A stretch of DNA of 64,000 bases, from the NCBI RefSeq assembly GCF_019511645.1, contig NZ_JAEUAX010000008.1:1-64000 (forward strand), in the 5' to 3' direction. Positions 27,611-35,244 of this stretch are shown here, piece by piece. Under the pieces are notes generated by a model. It saw only the letters and a list, made by a program, of their open reading frames with translations. It did not search any database and had not been told where the DNA came from. Position 1 is the stretch's first letter, and every line of letters begins with the position of its first letter. Source of the stretch: Microbacterium ureisolvens (GTDB lineage Bacteria > Actinomycetota > Actinomycetes > Actinomycetales > Microbacteriaceae). The position numbers and the translations under genes were made by a program.

Positions 27611-28423
27611 TCAGCATCCGATTCCCCTGATCTTGGGCAGGAAGCAGACGAGATCGCCGAGATTCGCGAGGATCGACTTCGTCGCAGAGAGCTTCACGAT
27701 CGCTTCGTCGGTGAGAGCACCGCCGTTCTGGGTCACTTTGAGCACGATGCTCTTGTACGCCGGGAAGCGCACCTCGGCTGTCGTCTTCCTCGCCTTGGCC
27801 CAGGCGTCGGCGCAGGCGGTTCCCTCTTCCAGTCGATCCACCGCATAGTCCCAGATCGCCTCGGGGTCGTCGGTCCACGTGGCTGTCGGGTCGTACTCGC
27901 GAGCCGCATTCCACAAGGCGAGGCTGCATGTCCACAGGGCGGCGCGACGGCTGCTCTTGCCCGCGACGACGTCTCCGACGGTCTCGTGGGTCTTGTCCTC
28001 GAGCTTGTCGACGAGCTGGTCGTAGAAGATCCACATGAACGCGAGATCGGGCTGCACGGCGTACTCCACGCCGCCGGCATCAGAGGGGATGAGCACCTCA
28101 TCGCCCGGCGCGAGGAAGATGTACCGGTAGAACGACTTCGCCGACTCGTGGAAGAGGTGCGATCTGACGGTGCCGATGGCGAGCTCGAAGATCCTCACCT
28201 CGGGCGAGGTGAGGGCCCAGATCGTGTCGCTGTCGTTGCGGACGAACCAGTCACCGTAAGGCGTCACGCCGCAGACCACGACGTCGTCGCCGTCGTAGGG
28301 GTGGTCGACGCGATAAGGCGCGTCGTCGTAGCAGCCGGCGTCCACGGAGGACGCCTGTGCGGGAGCCGTACCCCCGACGACCAGCGCGACGCTCGTGAGC
28401 ACGGCAAGGAACATGCGGAACAC
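27611..28423 (-). CDS. Secreted protein of unknown function
   Basis: 270 aa. GTG at 28423 has GGGGGTGG four bases upstream; the ATG at 28414 is the next choice. Sec signal peptide (MFLAVLTSVALVVGGTAPAQA), then a mature domain with Cys near the start (GCYDD, VVCG) and at the end (LVCF, GIGC), suggesting disulfides. No lipobox, anchor or catalytic motif recognised. Convergent with fcl, so it is not part of the sugar operon. Confidence 0.7.
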   Translation of the reverse strand: MFRMFLAVLTSVALVVGGTAPAQASSVDAGCYDDAPYRVDHPYDGDDVVVCGVTPYGDWFVRNDSDTIWALTSPEVRIFELAIGTVRSHLFHESAKSFYRYIFLAPGDEVLIPSDAGGVEYAVQPDLAFMWIFYDQLVDKLEDKTHETVGDVVAGKSSRRAALWTCSLALWNAAREYDPTATWTDDPEAIWDYAVDRLEEGTACADAWAKARKTTAEVRFPAYKSIVLKVTQNGGALTDEAIVKLSATKSILANLGDLVCFLPKIRGIGC

Positions 28424-28628
28424 GCGACCACCCCCAGCGGTCTCGACGGTTCAGCCCCAGTGGCGCTGACAGTAGTCCTGGTCCAGGTGCGGTTCAAGCG
28501 GTCTCGCCGAAAGGCCGGCTCGCGGCGCCGGCGGCGGGGATCGTGCGCCGATGTGCGCGCCGCGGCCGTGTGAGACCGCTACGTTGGGAGCCACGCAGCC
28601 GACTCCCTTCTCGCCACGGAGGACACAC

Positions 28629-28991
28629 ATGACTCAGCGCCCGCTCGGCGTCACCCTCGTCGCCATCATCGCCTGGATCTCGGGCTTCCTGCAGATCATC
28701 GGCTCGATCTTCGTGATCATCGCGGGCGCCTTCATCACGTGGCCGGCGATCCTCGGGTGGATCAGTCTCATCATCGGCATCGTGACCCTCGCCGTCGGCG
28801 TCGGCCTGTGGCGCGGCAACCACACCGCCCGCACGATCGCGACGATCGTGTTCATCGCGAACATCGTGTTCGAGGTGCTCGGGATGTTCAACGGCGAGAG
28901 CGCCTGGTCGGCGATCGGCGGCAGCATCCTGTCGATCATCGGCCTGATCCTGCTCTACACGCGGTCGGCGCGGGCGTACTTCGGGTCGTGA
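28629..28991 (+). CDS. Small integral membrane protein, four helices
   Basis: 120 aa, ATG at 28629 following GGAGGA. Four hydrophobic helices alternate with short loops: VTLVAIIAWISGFLQIIGSI, ITWPAILGWISLIIGIV, a helix after WRGNHTART, and a final ILSIIGLILLY. It resembles the DUF7144/DoxX-like small membrane proteins common in this group; function unknown. A -10-like TACGTT lies at 28580. Confidence 0.75.
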   Translation: MTQRPLGVTLVAIIAWISGFLQIIGSIFVIIAGAFITWPAILGWISLIIGIVTLAVGVGLWRGNHTARTIATIVFIANIVFEVLGMFNGESAWSAIGGSILSIIGLILLYTRSARAYFGS

Positions 28992-29016
28992 CATCCTGCC
29001 GGCGGCGATCCGGCGA

Positions 29017-29811
29017 TCACACGAAGGGGAGCTCGCGCTCCATGCTCGCGAAGGGATCCACGACGCGCATGACGGCAGTCTGATACGGGTTGTTGACGAA
29101 TCGCGACGCATAGTCGTACCACGTGCTGTAACTTCCGCGATTCGCCGGCGTGTCCCACGATCGCAGCAACTCCCGTGTGAGCACTCCCTGCACCTTGTTA
29201 CCGAACGAACGCTCGCGCGCCTGTTGCTCCTGCATCGACGCCGAGATCAGCACACGACGCGGCCCCGCGCTCGTGGTGTCGTAGTGGATGACAGGCTCGA
29301 TGGGCGCCGCGCGGTAGGCGATCGAGTCGGAATGGCAGGAGTCCACGATGACGACCGCCTTCATGTCGGCCCGTGCACCTTTCCAGAACGGCACCCACCA
29401 GTCGTCGATGAGCGGCAGATCCGCGAGCGCGAACAGCTCGTCCATGCGATCCGGCTCGCTGTCGTCGTACGACATCCACCGGAAGCCGTGACCAACCATC
29501 ACGATCACCAGCGTCGAACACGTGCATGGATGCTGCGTATCGACGTGCCGCGAGAGCTCGGTCGTGACGGATTCCAAGGTTGCCCGGGCCGGTTCGTCGA
29601 GCCGTTCGACCTGAAGCTCACCACTGTCGACCTCGGAGTTCTCCAGAATCCGCGCGTACGCATCGAGGTCGTTCGCCACGCCGTCGAGCCTCGCGAACGC
29701 GATGTCGCCCTCTCGCAGAGCGCCGGCCGCGGGCTCGAAACGGCTCTGACCGGACGACCAGCGGAGTGCCTGTGGCGCCTCGACACCGATGAGCACCGCG
29801 TGCGTGGTCAT
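29017..29811 (-). CDS. Caspase-like cysteine protease (peptidase C14 fold)
   Basis: 264 aa, ATG at 29811, seven bases after the stop of the membrane-protein gene. Core strands carry the dyad: His108 in VIVMVGHGF and Cys159 in VVIVDSCHS, spaced as in metacaspases and bacterial orthocaspases. LDGVANDLDAYARIL matches the first caspase helix region. Both catalytic residues are present. No signal peptide, membrane helix or other fused domain, so it is cytoplasmic. Bacterial caspase-like proteases are known in stress-induced death and in several phage-defence systems. Coupling to a membrane partner suggests a signal-triggered executioner. This role is inference. Confidence 0.82.
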   Translation of the reverse strand: MTTHAVLIGVEAPQALRWSSGQSRFEPAAGALREGDIAFARLDGVANDLDAYARILENSEVDSGELQVERLDEPARATLESVTTELSRHVDTQHPCTCSTLVIVMVGHGFRWMSYDDSEPDRMDELFALADLPLIDDWWVPFWKGARADMKAVVIVDSCHSDSIAYRAAPIEPVIHYDTTSAGPRRVLISASMQEQQARERSFGNKVQGVLTRELLRSWDTPANRGSYSTWYDYASRFVNNPYQTAVMRVVDPFASMERELPFV

Positions 29812-29818
29812 GGCCTGC

Positions 29819-30895
29819 TCAATCCCGTGGGGCAGGGGTGGAGACCGCCGGGTCAGGCGTAGTCGCCCCCGACGACACCAGCGCGTCCCCGCCCAATAGT
29901 CCTCCGAGCCCCAGAACGATGAGAATGACCCCCACGACGTAGGCGGCGATCGTCCCCCGCACCTTGCTCAGCGCGGCGGCGAGCTTCTCGATGTCTTGGA
30001 TGGGCAGCCCGATGCCGCCTCGCGTCGTCTCGGCGGCGAGCAAGGCGCGCGCACGTTGCCTCCCCCTCACCTCCAAGACCGACAGCCAGACGCCCATCAA
30101 CACGGCGACGGCACCCGCGACCAGAGCGAGCACGCTGCCGGCCGCGATGATCCGTTCCTGGAAGTCGACCTCGGTGCAGCACCCCGATCCGCCCATCGGC
30201 AGGGTCCACAGGATGATCCAACCGCCCAACGCCAACACGACGAACGCCAGTGCGCGGAATACGCCGCCGGTCCACTTGGCGAACTCAGGATCGTACTCGC
30301 CGATCTGGATCTCGGCCGGCGCGCCCGGTGGGTTCTCCGCAGGAGGGGCGGGTGCAGTGCTCGCGAGCGCGACACGGATCGGCGGCGATCGGTGGACGAC
30401 GCCGCCGACGATGACGCTTGCGTAGAGGTCGTGCTCGGGCGCTTCGGTGAATGACGTCGTCGCTTGCCATGTCGTCGAGGTCGCGGCGTTGGCGTCGTTC
30501 GTGAAGTTCACCGAATCAAGCTTCTGCGTGCCGGCGAACAGCGCCGGAACGGGAATCGGCGACGGATGCGCGACGACGAACGTCACCTTCTTGCCAGGCG
30601 GAAGGTCGGTGAGCGGCTTGGGCGCCACCGTCGCCGTGCCGCCTTCCGGCGTGGCCGACAGCACGAGCGGTGTCGGCTGCCCACCGCCTGATACAGCCTG
30701 GGCTGACGCGGGTTGACCCTGGGTGTGCTGAATCGCCGGCGTGGCCTGTTCAGGCCGACCCGCTGCCGGTTGTCCGGACATCGGTTGGCCGGGCGCCTGC
30801 GGCGGCTGCGCCAGTCGTTCCTCTGGCGGCGGCTGCTCTGGTGGCACGCCCTCCGCGGGATGGTCCTGCGGTGCTCGGGTCTCGTCGTCCGTCAT
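29819..30895 (-). CDS. Proline-rich membrane protein encoded with the caspase-like protease
   Basis: 358 aa, ATG at 30895 with GGGGGCGAG upstream. Layout: Pro/Gln-rich disordered N terminus (1-75), a soluble, mostly beta-like region (about 76-190), a Pro linker, and three hydrophobic helices near 212-230, 248-275 and 318-338 separated by a basic loop (RGRQRARALL). No signal peptide, so the N-terminal part is probably cytoplasmic. No family recognised. It is upstream of the protease in the same transcript and could be its sensor, anchor or target. Confidence 0.7.
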   Translation of the reverse strand: MTDDETRAPQDHPAEGVPPEQPPPEERLAQPPQAPGQPMSGQPAAGRPEQATPAIQHTQGQPASAQAVSGGGQPTPLVLSATPEGGTATVAPKPLTDLPPGKKVTFVVAHPSPIPVPALFAGTQKLDSVNFTNDANAATSTTWQATTSFTEAPEHDLYASVIVGGVVHRSPPIRVALASTAPAPPAENPPGAPAEIQIGEYDPEFAKWTGGVFRALAFVVLALGGWIILWTLPMGGSGCCTEVDFQERIIAAGSVLALVAGAVAVLMGVWLSVLEVRGRQRARALLAAETTRGGIGLPIQDIEKLAAALSKVRGTIAAYVVGVILIVLGLGGLLGGDALVSSGATTPDPAVSTPAPRD

Positions 30896-31001
30896 TTCTC
30901 GCCCCCGGTCGTCGTTGACGAAGGCGCGCCGAATACCGGTGATCCGTCGTCACGGCGCCATACCCCCTCAGCCGCTCAGTGCCCCAGCGACCGATGGCCG
31001 C

Positions 31002-31030
31002 ATCGTAGCGACGCATCGAAGCTGCCACAA
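31002..31030 (-). promoter_or_regulatory. Possible promoter of the caspase operon
   Basis: Minus strand TTGTGG (31030-31025), 17 bp, TACGAT (31007-31002). Predicted start about 100 bases before the first gene. Confidence 0.35.
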
Positions 31031-31132
31031 GAGCGTGAGCGGGCACCGAACCGCACAGAGTGAGGGCAATCCCTTTCGACTGTCGGGCCGCAGGACGCGC
31101 TCGGAGCGGCAAATGGTGGGCCGCGGCATACG

Positions 31133-31483
31133 TCAATCCCGGATCTTGCGACGCTCCCTCAGGTGCACGATGGCGAGGCCGATGGTGGCGCCCAGCACGT
31201 TGGCGACGATGTCGCGCAGGCTCGGCGTGCGCTCGGAGAGGATCAGCGCCTGCCCCGACTCGATGATGAGCGTGGTGGCGAGGGCGATCGGCACGACGAG
31301 CCCGCGGTGCAGCGGAAGCACGAGCGCCAGCAGCACCCCGAACGGCACGAACAGCGCGACGTTCGCGACCGTCTCGATGAGGTCGTACGTGAGCCACGGA
31401 ACCGCCCGCGTGATCCGGTCGATAAAGTCCGACGCGCCGCGATCCACGGGTGTCGGCCAGAACGCGATGAGCGCGAGCAGCAC
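31133..31483 (-). CDS. VanZ-like membrane protein, start uncertain
   Basis: 116 aa from the GTG at 31483. VanZ-family landmarks: FWPTP near the start, ETVANVALFVPFGVLLAL, ESGQALILSERTPSLRDIVANVLGATIG. The first helix of the family would include residues RLLVIYG encoded just upstream. The frame stays open well upstream (past 31640) but without ATG or GTG, so a CTG/ATC start or a lost start codon is possible. VanZ proteins are linked to lipoglycopeptide resistance and envelope processes. Confidence 0.65.
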   Translation of the reverse strand: MLLALIAFWPTPVDRGASDFIDRITRAVPWLTYDLIETVANVALFVPFGVLLALVLPLHRGLVVPIALATTLIIESGQALILSERTPSLRDIVANVLGATIGLAIVHLRERRKIRD

Positions 31484-31868
31484 GCCGTAGATGACGAGCA
31501 GACGGATGCCGCGCCCTTGCGTGCGACGCAGGTGCAGGGTGGCGACCGCCGCTGTGGACGTCGTCTGCGCGGGCGCGAGAGGGGATGCATCGGCGATGGC
31601 GCGCTCCCCTCGATCGGGCGCCGCGACGCTGCCGCGCAGTGCGGCGATTCTACTCGCGAGGTGGTGTGCGTGCAGAGAACTGGGAGCCGAGAGCAGATAA
31701 TCGAAGATAGTTGCTAATCTACATTGCGGAGCGGCCCACTGCGTGATTGCATCGAAGCGGCGCCCTCAGGTTCGGAGCGCGGCTCGACAATGGCGGCCCT
31801 GCGGAGTCTCAGCAACGGGAAGTGTGCGCCCACATGAGCTCTCATCACCCATGGATACACAGATCGTT
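31484..31868. other. Open frame upstream of VanZ and A/T-rich intergenic DNA
   Basis: From 31484 to about 31700 the minus strand is open in frame with the VanZ-like gene but lacks a normal start. From 31690 to 31900 the base composition drops in GC (for example GATAGTTGCTAATCTACATT), unlike the rest of the window. No gene is seen there. Confidence 0.4.
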
Positions 31869-31884
31869 TCGAACAAATATTTGA
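31869..31884. promoter_or_regulatory. LexA (SOS) box-like operator
   Basis: TCGAACAAATATTTGA matches the actinobacterial LexA consensus TCGAACNNNNGTTCGA at all but two fixed positions. It overlaps the -35 hexamer of the following promoter, where a repressor would act. Confidence 0.6.
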
Positions 31885-31909
31885 AACTCGCGTCAATCTT
31901 CGATACGCT
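31881..31909 (+). promoter_or_regulatory. Leaderless promoter of the DUF222/HNH gene
   Basis: TTGAAA at 31881-31886, 17-bp spacer, TACGCT at 31904-31909; the ATG at 31916 lies at the expected transcription start. There is no ribosome site. Confidence 0.65.
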
Positions 31910-31915
31910 GGCTTC

Positions 31916-33331
31916 ATGACCAGCGCACTGTCATCCCTCGCGGAGGCGATCGACGTTGCGCGGGGAATCCTGCCCGACGGGCGCGACATCGCGTCGCTCA
32001 CACCGGCCGAACTGATCGCGCTCAACGACCAGATCGGGCGCGGCAAGCGTCTCGCCGAGAGTGTGCAGGCGATGGTGGCGTCCGAGATCCAGCGGCAGTC
32101 ACGGCCCGGACTCGGGCCCGACAGCCTCGCGAAGATCCAGGGCTTCCGCAATCCCACGCAGTTCATCGCCGCGACGATGGGCACGACCACCGGCGACGCC
32201 GCGCGGCTCGTGAAGGTCGGCGATGCCACGACGCCACGCACGCTGCTGTCGGGCGACAAGGCGCCCGCCCGGCACCCTCACGTCGGGCAAGGGCTCAGCG
32301 ACGGTCGCATCGGCGCACAAGCCGCGTCGGCGATCATCGCGATGCTCGACCGCGTCGCCATCCGCGCCGGCGCTGAAAAGATCGAGCAGGCCGAGCAGCT
32401 CCTCGTCGAACAGGCTGCAGGGCTCCCTCTCGACGCGCTCTCGAAGCTCATCCTCCGCGCGCAGGCCTGGCTCGATCCCGACGGCGTCGAGCCGCGCGAA
32501 GCAGACCTGGCCGCCGAGACGTCGCTCACCATCCGCCGCGATCGCTCCGGCATGATCGTCATCAACGGCAAGTTCGACCCCGTGAGCGGCGCGCCGGTCG
32601 TGACCGCGATCGAAGGCATGGTCACCGCGAAACTCCGCGCCCAGCGCGACACCGGGCCCGGCGGCGCCCGCGAGTCACTCCGCGCCACGTCCGCGAGGAC
32701 CGACGAGCCCGCAACGCCCCTGCTCGATGAGACGACCGAGGCCGAGCGTCGCACGATCCCGCAGATGCAGGCCGATGCGTTCGTGAGCATCTGCGAACAC
32801 GCCCTCGGATGCGCCGAGAACGACCTCCCTCTCAACGGCGTGACAGTCGTTGTGCGCATGACGCTCGACACCCTTCGCGAGGGCACCGGCACCGCCCAGA
32901 TCGACGGGATCGACGCTCCGATCTCTGCGTCGGCCGCGCGCAAGCTCGCCTGGAGCGCATCGGTGATCCCCTGCGTGCTCGGCGGCGACAGCGAGATCCT
33001 CGACTGGGGCCGCGAGCGGCGGCTGTACTCGAGGTCCCAGAAGCTCGCGCTCGGCGAGCGCGACGGCGGGTGCGTCGGGTGCGGGCTTCCGCCCCAGTTC
33101 ACGAAAGTGCATCACATCCGCTGGTGGATGCGAGATGCCGGCCCCACCGACCTCGACAACGGGGTGCTGCTCTGCGAATCCTGTCACCACCGGATACATG
33201 ACAACGGGTGGGACATCCGGGTGGAAGGCACCGGCCGACAAGCCAGGGTGTGGCTCATCCCACCGGCCTTCGTTGATCCGGAGCGCACGCCGCGCCTCGG
33301 CGGACGCGCCCGATACGACTTCGCCGCATGA
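31916..33331 (+). CDS. DUF222/HNH endonuclease-like protein (13E12 family)
   Basis: 471 aa, ATG at 31916. DUF222 region in the first 300 residues (SLTPAELIALNDQIGRGKRLAESVQ, SDGRIGAQAASAI, KFDPVSGAPVVTAIEGMV), then an HNH domain with GCVGCGLPPQFTKVHHIRWW, DLDNGVLLCESCHHRIHDN. Catalytic His residues and both zinc-binding Cys pairs are present. In M. tuberculosis several 13E12-family genes are LexA-regulated, in keeping with the SOS-like box here. DNA cleavage is presumed from the domain. Confidence 0.9.
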   Translation: MTSALSSLAEAIDVARGILPDGRDIASLTPAELIALNDQIGRGKRLAESVQAMVASEIQRQSRPGLGPDSLAKIQGFRNPTQFIAATMGTTTGDAARLVKVGDATTPRTLLSGDKAPARHPHVGQGLSDGRIGAQAASAIIAMLDRVAIRAGAEKIEQAEQLLVEQAAGLPLDALSKLILRAQAWLDPDGVEPREADLAAETSLTIRRDRSGMIVINGKFDPVSGAPVVTAIEGMVTAKLRAQRDTGPGGARESLRATSARTDEPATPLLDETTEAERRTIPQMQADAFVSICEHALGCAENDLPLNGVTVVVRMTLDTLREGTGTAQIDGIDAPISASAARKLAWSASVIPCVLGGDSEILDWGRERRLYSRSQKLALGERDGGCVGCGLPPQFTKVHHIRWWMRDAGPTDLDNGVLLCESCHHRIHDNGWDIRVEGTGRQARVWLIPPAFVDPERTPRLGGRARYDFAA

Positions 33332-33339
33332 ACCCCCGT

Positions 33340-33345
33340 TATCGT
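33340..33345 (+). promoter_or_regulatory. -10 element TATCGT, leaderless start of the nucleotidyltransferase
   Basis: TATCGT ends six bases before the GTG at 33352. It lies just after the stop of the HNH gene. Confidence 0.5.
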
Positions 33346-33351
33346 GGGCCC

Positions 33352-34293
33352 GTGCCCACCGATGCCTCGACCGACGCAACGGTGCTGCTGCGCCTGGACG
33401 AAGCCGACGAGCTCGCCGCCGCCTGGGTGACTGCGCTGGCCGAGCGGCGCGGCATCCGTGCACTTCTCATCAAGGGGCCCGCGCTGCACCTCCACGGGCT
33501 GCGTGAAGAGCGGGTGTCGGCGGACGTCGATGTGCTCGTCGAGCCGGCGCGGTTCGACGAGCTGTGCGAGGCGATCGCGGAATCCGGATGGACGAAGCGG
33601 CCGTCGGGATTCGTCGGCGAGCTCACCACCCTGCACTCGGACACGTACCTGCGCGACGGGTGGCCGTGCGACCTCGATGTGCACAGCTTCTTTCCGGGAT
33701 TCCTCGCCGACCCCGCCGACGTGTTCGAAGCGCTCTGGCGACACCGGTGGGCGCTGCCGCTGGCGCACCACGACTGCCTCGCGCTGGACAGGATCGCCGG
33801 AGCCCTCGTGCTCGGGCTGCACTCCCTGCGCGGCGCGACGATCCAGCCGCGCCACCTCGACGAACTCGAGCAGCTGCTGCGCACGCCGTTCACCGACGCC
33901 GAGCGGGCCGACCTGGGTTCGCTCGCCCGCGAGACCGGCTGCGTCGCCACACTCGAGACGGTGCTCCCTCGGCTCGGGGTCTTCGTCGAGCCTTCGGCCG
34001 TGGAGCTGGCGTCACCAGACCTGCGGGACTGGCGCGAGCGCGTTAGCGCGGGATCCCATGGCACCTACTTCTGGCTGCTCGCGCTGCGCAAGTCACCGTG
34101 GCGCGCGCGGCCGCGCATCCTGTGGCGCGCGGTGTGGCCCACGCGGCGCGACCTGCTCGTCGCCCGGCCCGAGACCGTCGACACGTTCCGCGGACGCACG
34201 CGGGCGCGACTGGCGCGTTGGGGGCGCGGCATCCGTTCCGGCCCTGCCGGCGCGCGGGCCGTCTGGACCCACCGCCGCCGTGTCAGCCCATGA
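33352..34293 (+). CDS. Nucleotidyltransferase family protein (NTP_transf_5 type)
   Basis: 313 aa from the GTG at 33352 (leaderless); an ATG at 33328 overlapping the HNH stop would add eight residues. IKGPALHLHGLREERVSADVDVLVEP carries the KG...DxD pattern of this minimal nucleotidyltransferase family, with LDVHSFF as the probable third acidic position. The C-terminal third is Arg-rich. In other genomes this family accompanies HprK-like kinases and PqqD proteins in peptide-modification and polysaccharide loci. Both partners occur two genes away, at 35.2-36.6 kb. Confidence 0.75.
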   Translation: MPTDASTDATVLLRLDEADELAAAWVTALAERRGIRALLIKGPALHLHGLREERVSADVDVLVEPARFDELCEAIAESGWTKRPSGFVGELTTLHSDTYLRDGWPCDLDVHSFFPGFLADPADVFEALWRHRWALPLAHHDCLALDRIAGALVLGLHSLRGATIQPRHLDELEQLLRTPFTDAERADLGSLARETGCVATLETVLPRLGVFVEPSAVELASPDLRDWRERVSAGSHGTYFWLLALRKSPWRARPRILWRAVWPTRRDLLVARPETVDTFRGRTRARLARWGRGIRSGPAGARAVWTHRRRVSP

Positions 34294-34432
34294 CGAGCCA
34301 GAGCACGCAGACCGCCGCGAGGAACGCCACCGCCACACAGATGAGCCACATCGGCGCCCCACCGTACTCGCGGAGCAGCCACGGCTCCTGCCCGATCTCG
34401 TAACGCCGCCGCCGACGTCGTGACCTCGCCAT
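34283..34432 (-). CDS. Small single-helix membrane protein
   Basis: 49 aa, ATG at 34432 with GGAAGGGG seven bases upstream. A very basic N terminus (six consecutive Arg), then EIGQEPWLLREYGGAP and one C-terminal helix (MWLICVAVAFLAAVCVLWLVMG). Its end overlaps the end of the nucleotidyltransferase gene by 11 bp. Probably real, given the ribosome site and protein-like design. Function unknown. Confidence 0.55.
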   Translation of the reverse strand: MARSRRRRRRYEIGQEPWLLREYGGAPMWLICVAVAFLAAVCVLWLVMG

Positions 34433-34602
34433 CCCGCACCCCTTCCCCCAGGTCCGCGACGCCGTCGTCACGAGTTCACGCTACGCGCGCCGGGTTGCGG
34501 ATCGGCGACGCCCATGTTTCGGGCTCGCCGCGGGAGGCTCAGGATCATGTAAAGAACCGGATCCTGTCCCCCAGGGTGAACGGGAGCCCCCGGCGGCTCC
34601 GC

Positions 34603-34660
34603 TAGGGTGAGCATCACGTCGGTTGCTTGGGGCGACCGCACGGCGGGCGAGGGGTCGCCC
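34603..34660 (+). promoter_or_regulatory. Leader of the Tat-signal gene with a hairpin
   Basis: A -10-like TAGGGT at 34603-34608 is followed by an inverted repeat, GGGCGACC (34630-34637) and GGTCGCCC (34653-34660), within a leader of about 110 bases. Unlike its neighbours this gene seems to have a real 5' leader. Confidence 0.4.
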
Positions 34661-34724
34661 GTTCTGTTCACGGCTGTGGGAGCCCGAACGCCCGTCAGCC
34701 ACGACTGTTCTCTGGGGGAACACA

Positions 34725-35219
34725 GTGACCGATACGCTCGCGCGCGCTCTCGCACCGTCCGACACCGGCATCGACCGCCGGAAGCTGCTCAAGATGGGCG
34801 TGTGGGCGGCGCCCGTCGTCGTGCTCGCCACGGCAGCTCCCGCGGCAGCCGCCTCCGGCCCGCTCACCGAGCAGCAGGCGGCCGCCCTCATCGCACCGAG
34901 CGCCCCGACCAATGCATCGACCGATAAGAAGGTGGTGGCTGTCAAGGTCGCAGTCAACGGGACCGCTTCCACTGTGATCATCGCGACGATCACGGTCTCG
35001 CCATCCGGGCAGGGCACGTGGAACGGTGTGGCAGCTCCGGCCAACGGCCAGTCGTCGTTCACGACGCAGCCCGTCACGATTCCCGCCGGCGGTTCGACGA
35101 CGATCACCTTCCCGGAGTTCCAGCGGGGCAACCAGGGTCACCAACTGACCTTCACCGTGTCGTTCAGCGTCAACGGTGTGCAGGTGCCGAGCAGGACGCA
35201 GTCGCTGGTCGTCAACTGA
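34725..35219 (+). CDS. Tat-signal secreted protein of unknown function
   Basis: 164 aa from the GTG at 34725 with GGGGGAA four bases upstream. Twin-arginine signal DRRKLLKMG, hydrophobic core and APAAAAS cleavage region by about residue 42. The mature part is a compact beta-rich, Ser/Thr/Gly/Val-rich domain (TITFPEF, LTFTVSFSVNG) like an Ig-like or bacterial surface fold. It contains no Cys. It lies between the nucleotidyltransferase and HprK-PqqD genes and could be their substrate. Confidence 0.7.
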   Translation: MTDTLARALAPSDTGIDRRKLLKMGVWAAPVVVLATAAPAAAASGPLTEQQAAALIAPSAPTNASTDKKVVAVKVAVNGTASTVIIATITVSPSGQGTWNGVAAPANGQSSFTTQPVTIPAGGSTTITFPEFQRGNQGHQLTFTVSFSVNGVQVPSRTQSLVVN

Positions 35220-35244
35220 CGTTCACCACGCGCTGATCCACGCG

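Noticed and set aside
31133..31700. VanZ-like gene as a clear pseudogene
   Set aside because: The frame is uninterrupted and the core motifs are intact. Only the start codon is uncertain.
2..33331. The two DUF222/HNH genes in the same direction could bound a 31-kb island by recombination
   Set aside because: Their HNH domains differ in layout and sequence (CRTPGC/DHDH against CVGCG/VHHIRW), so they are too diverged for homologous exchange.
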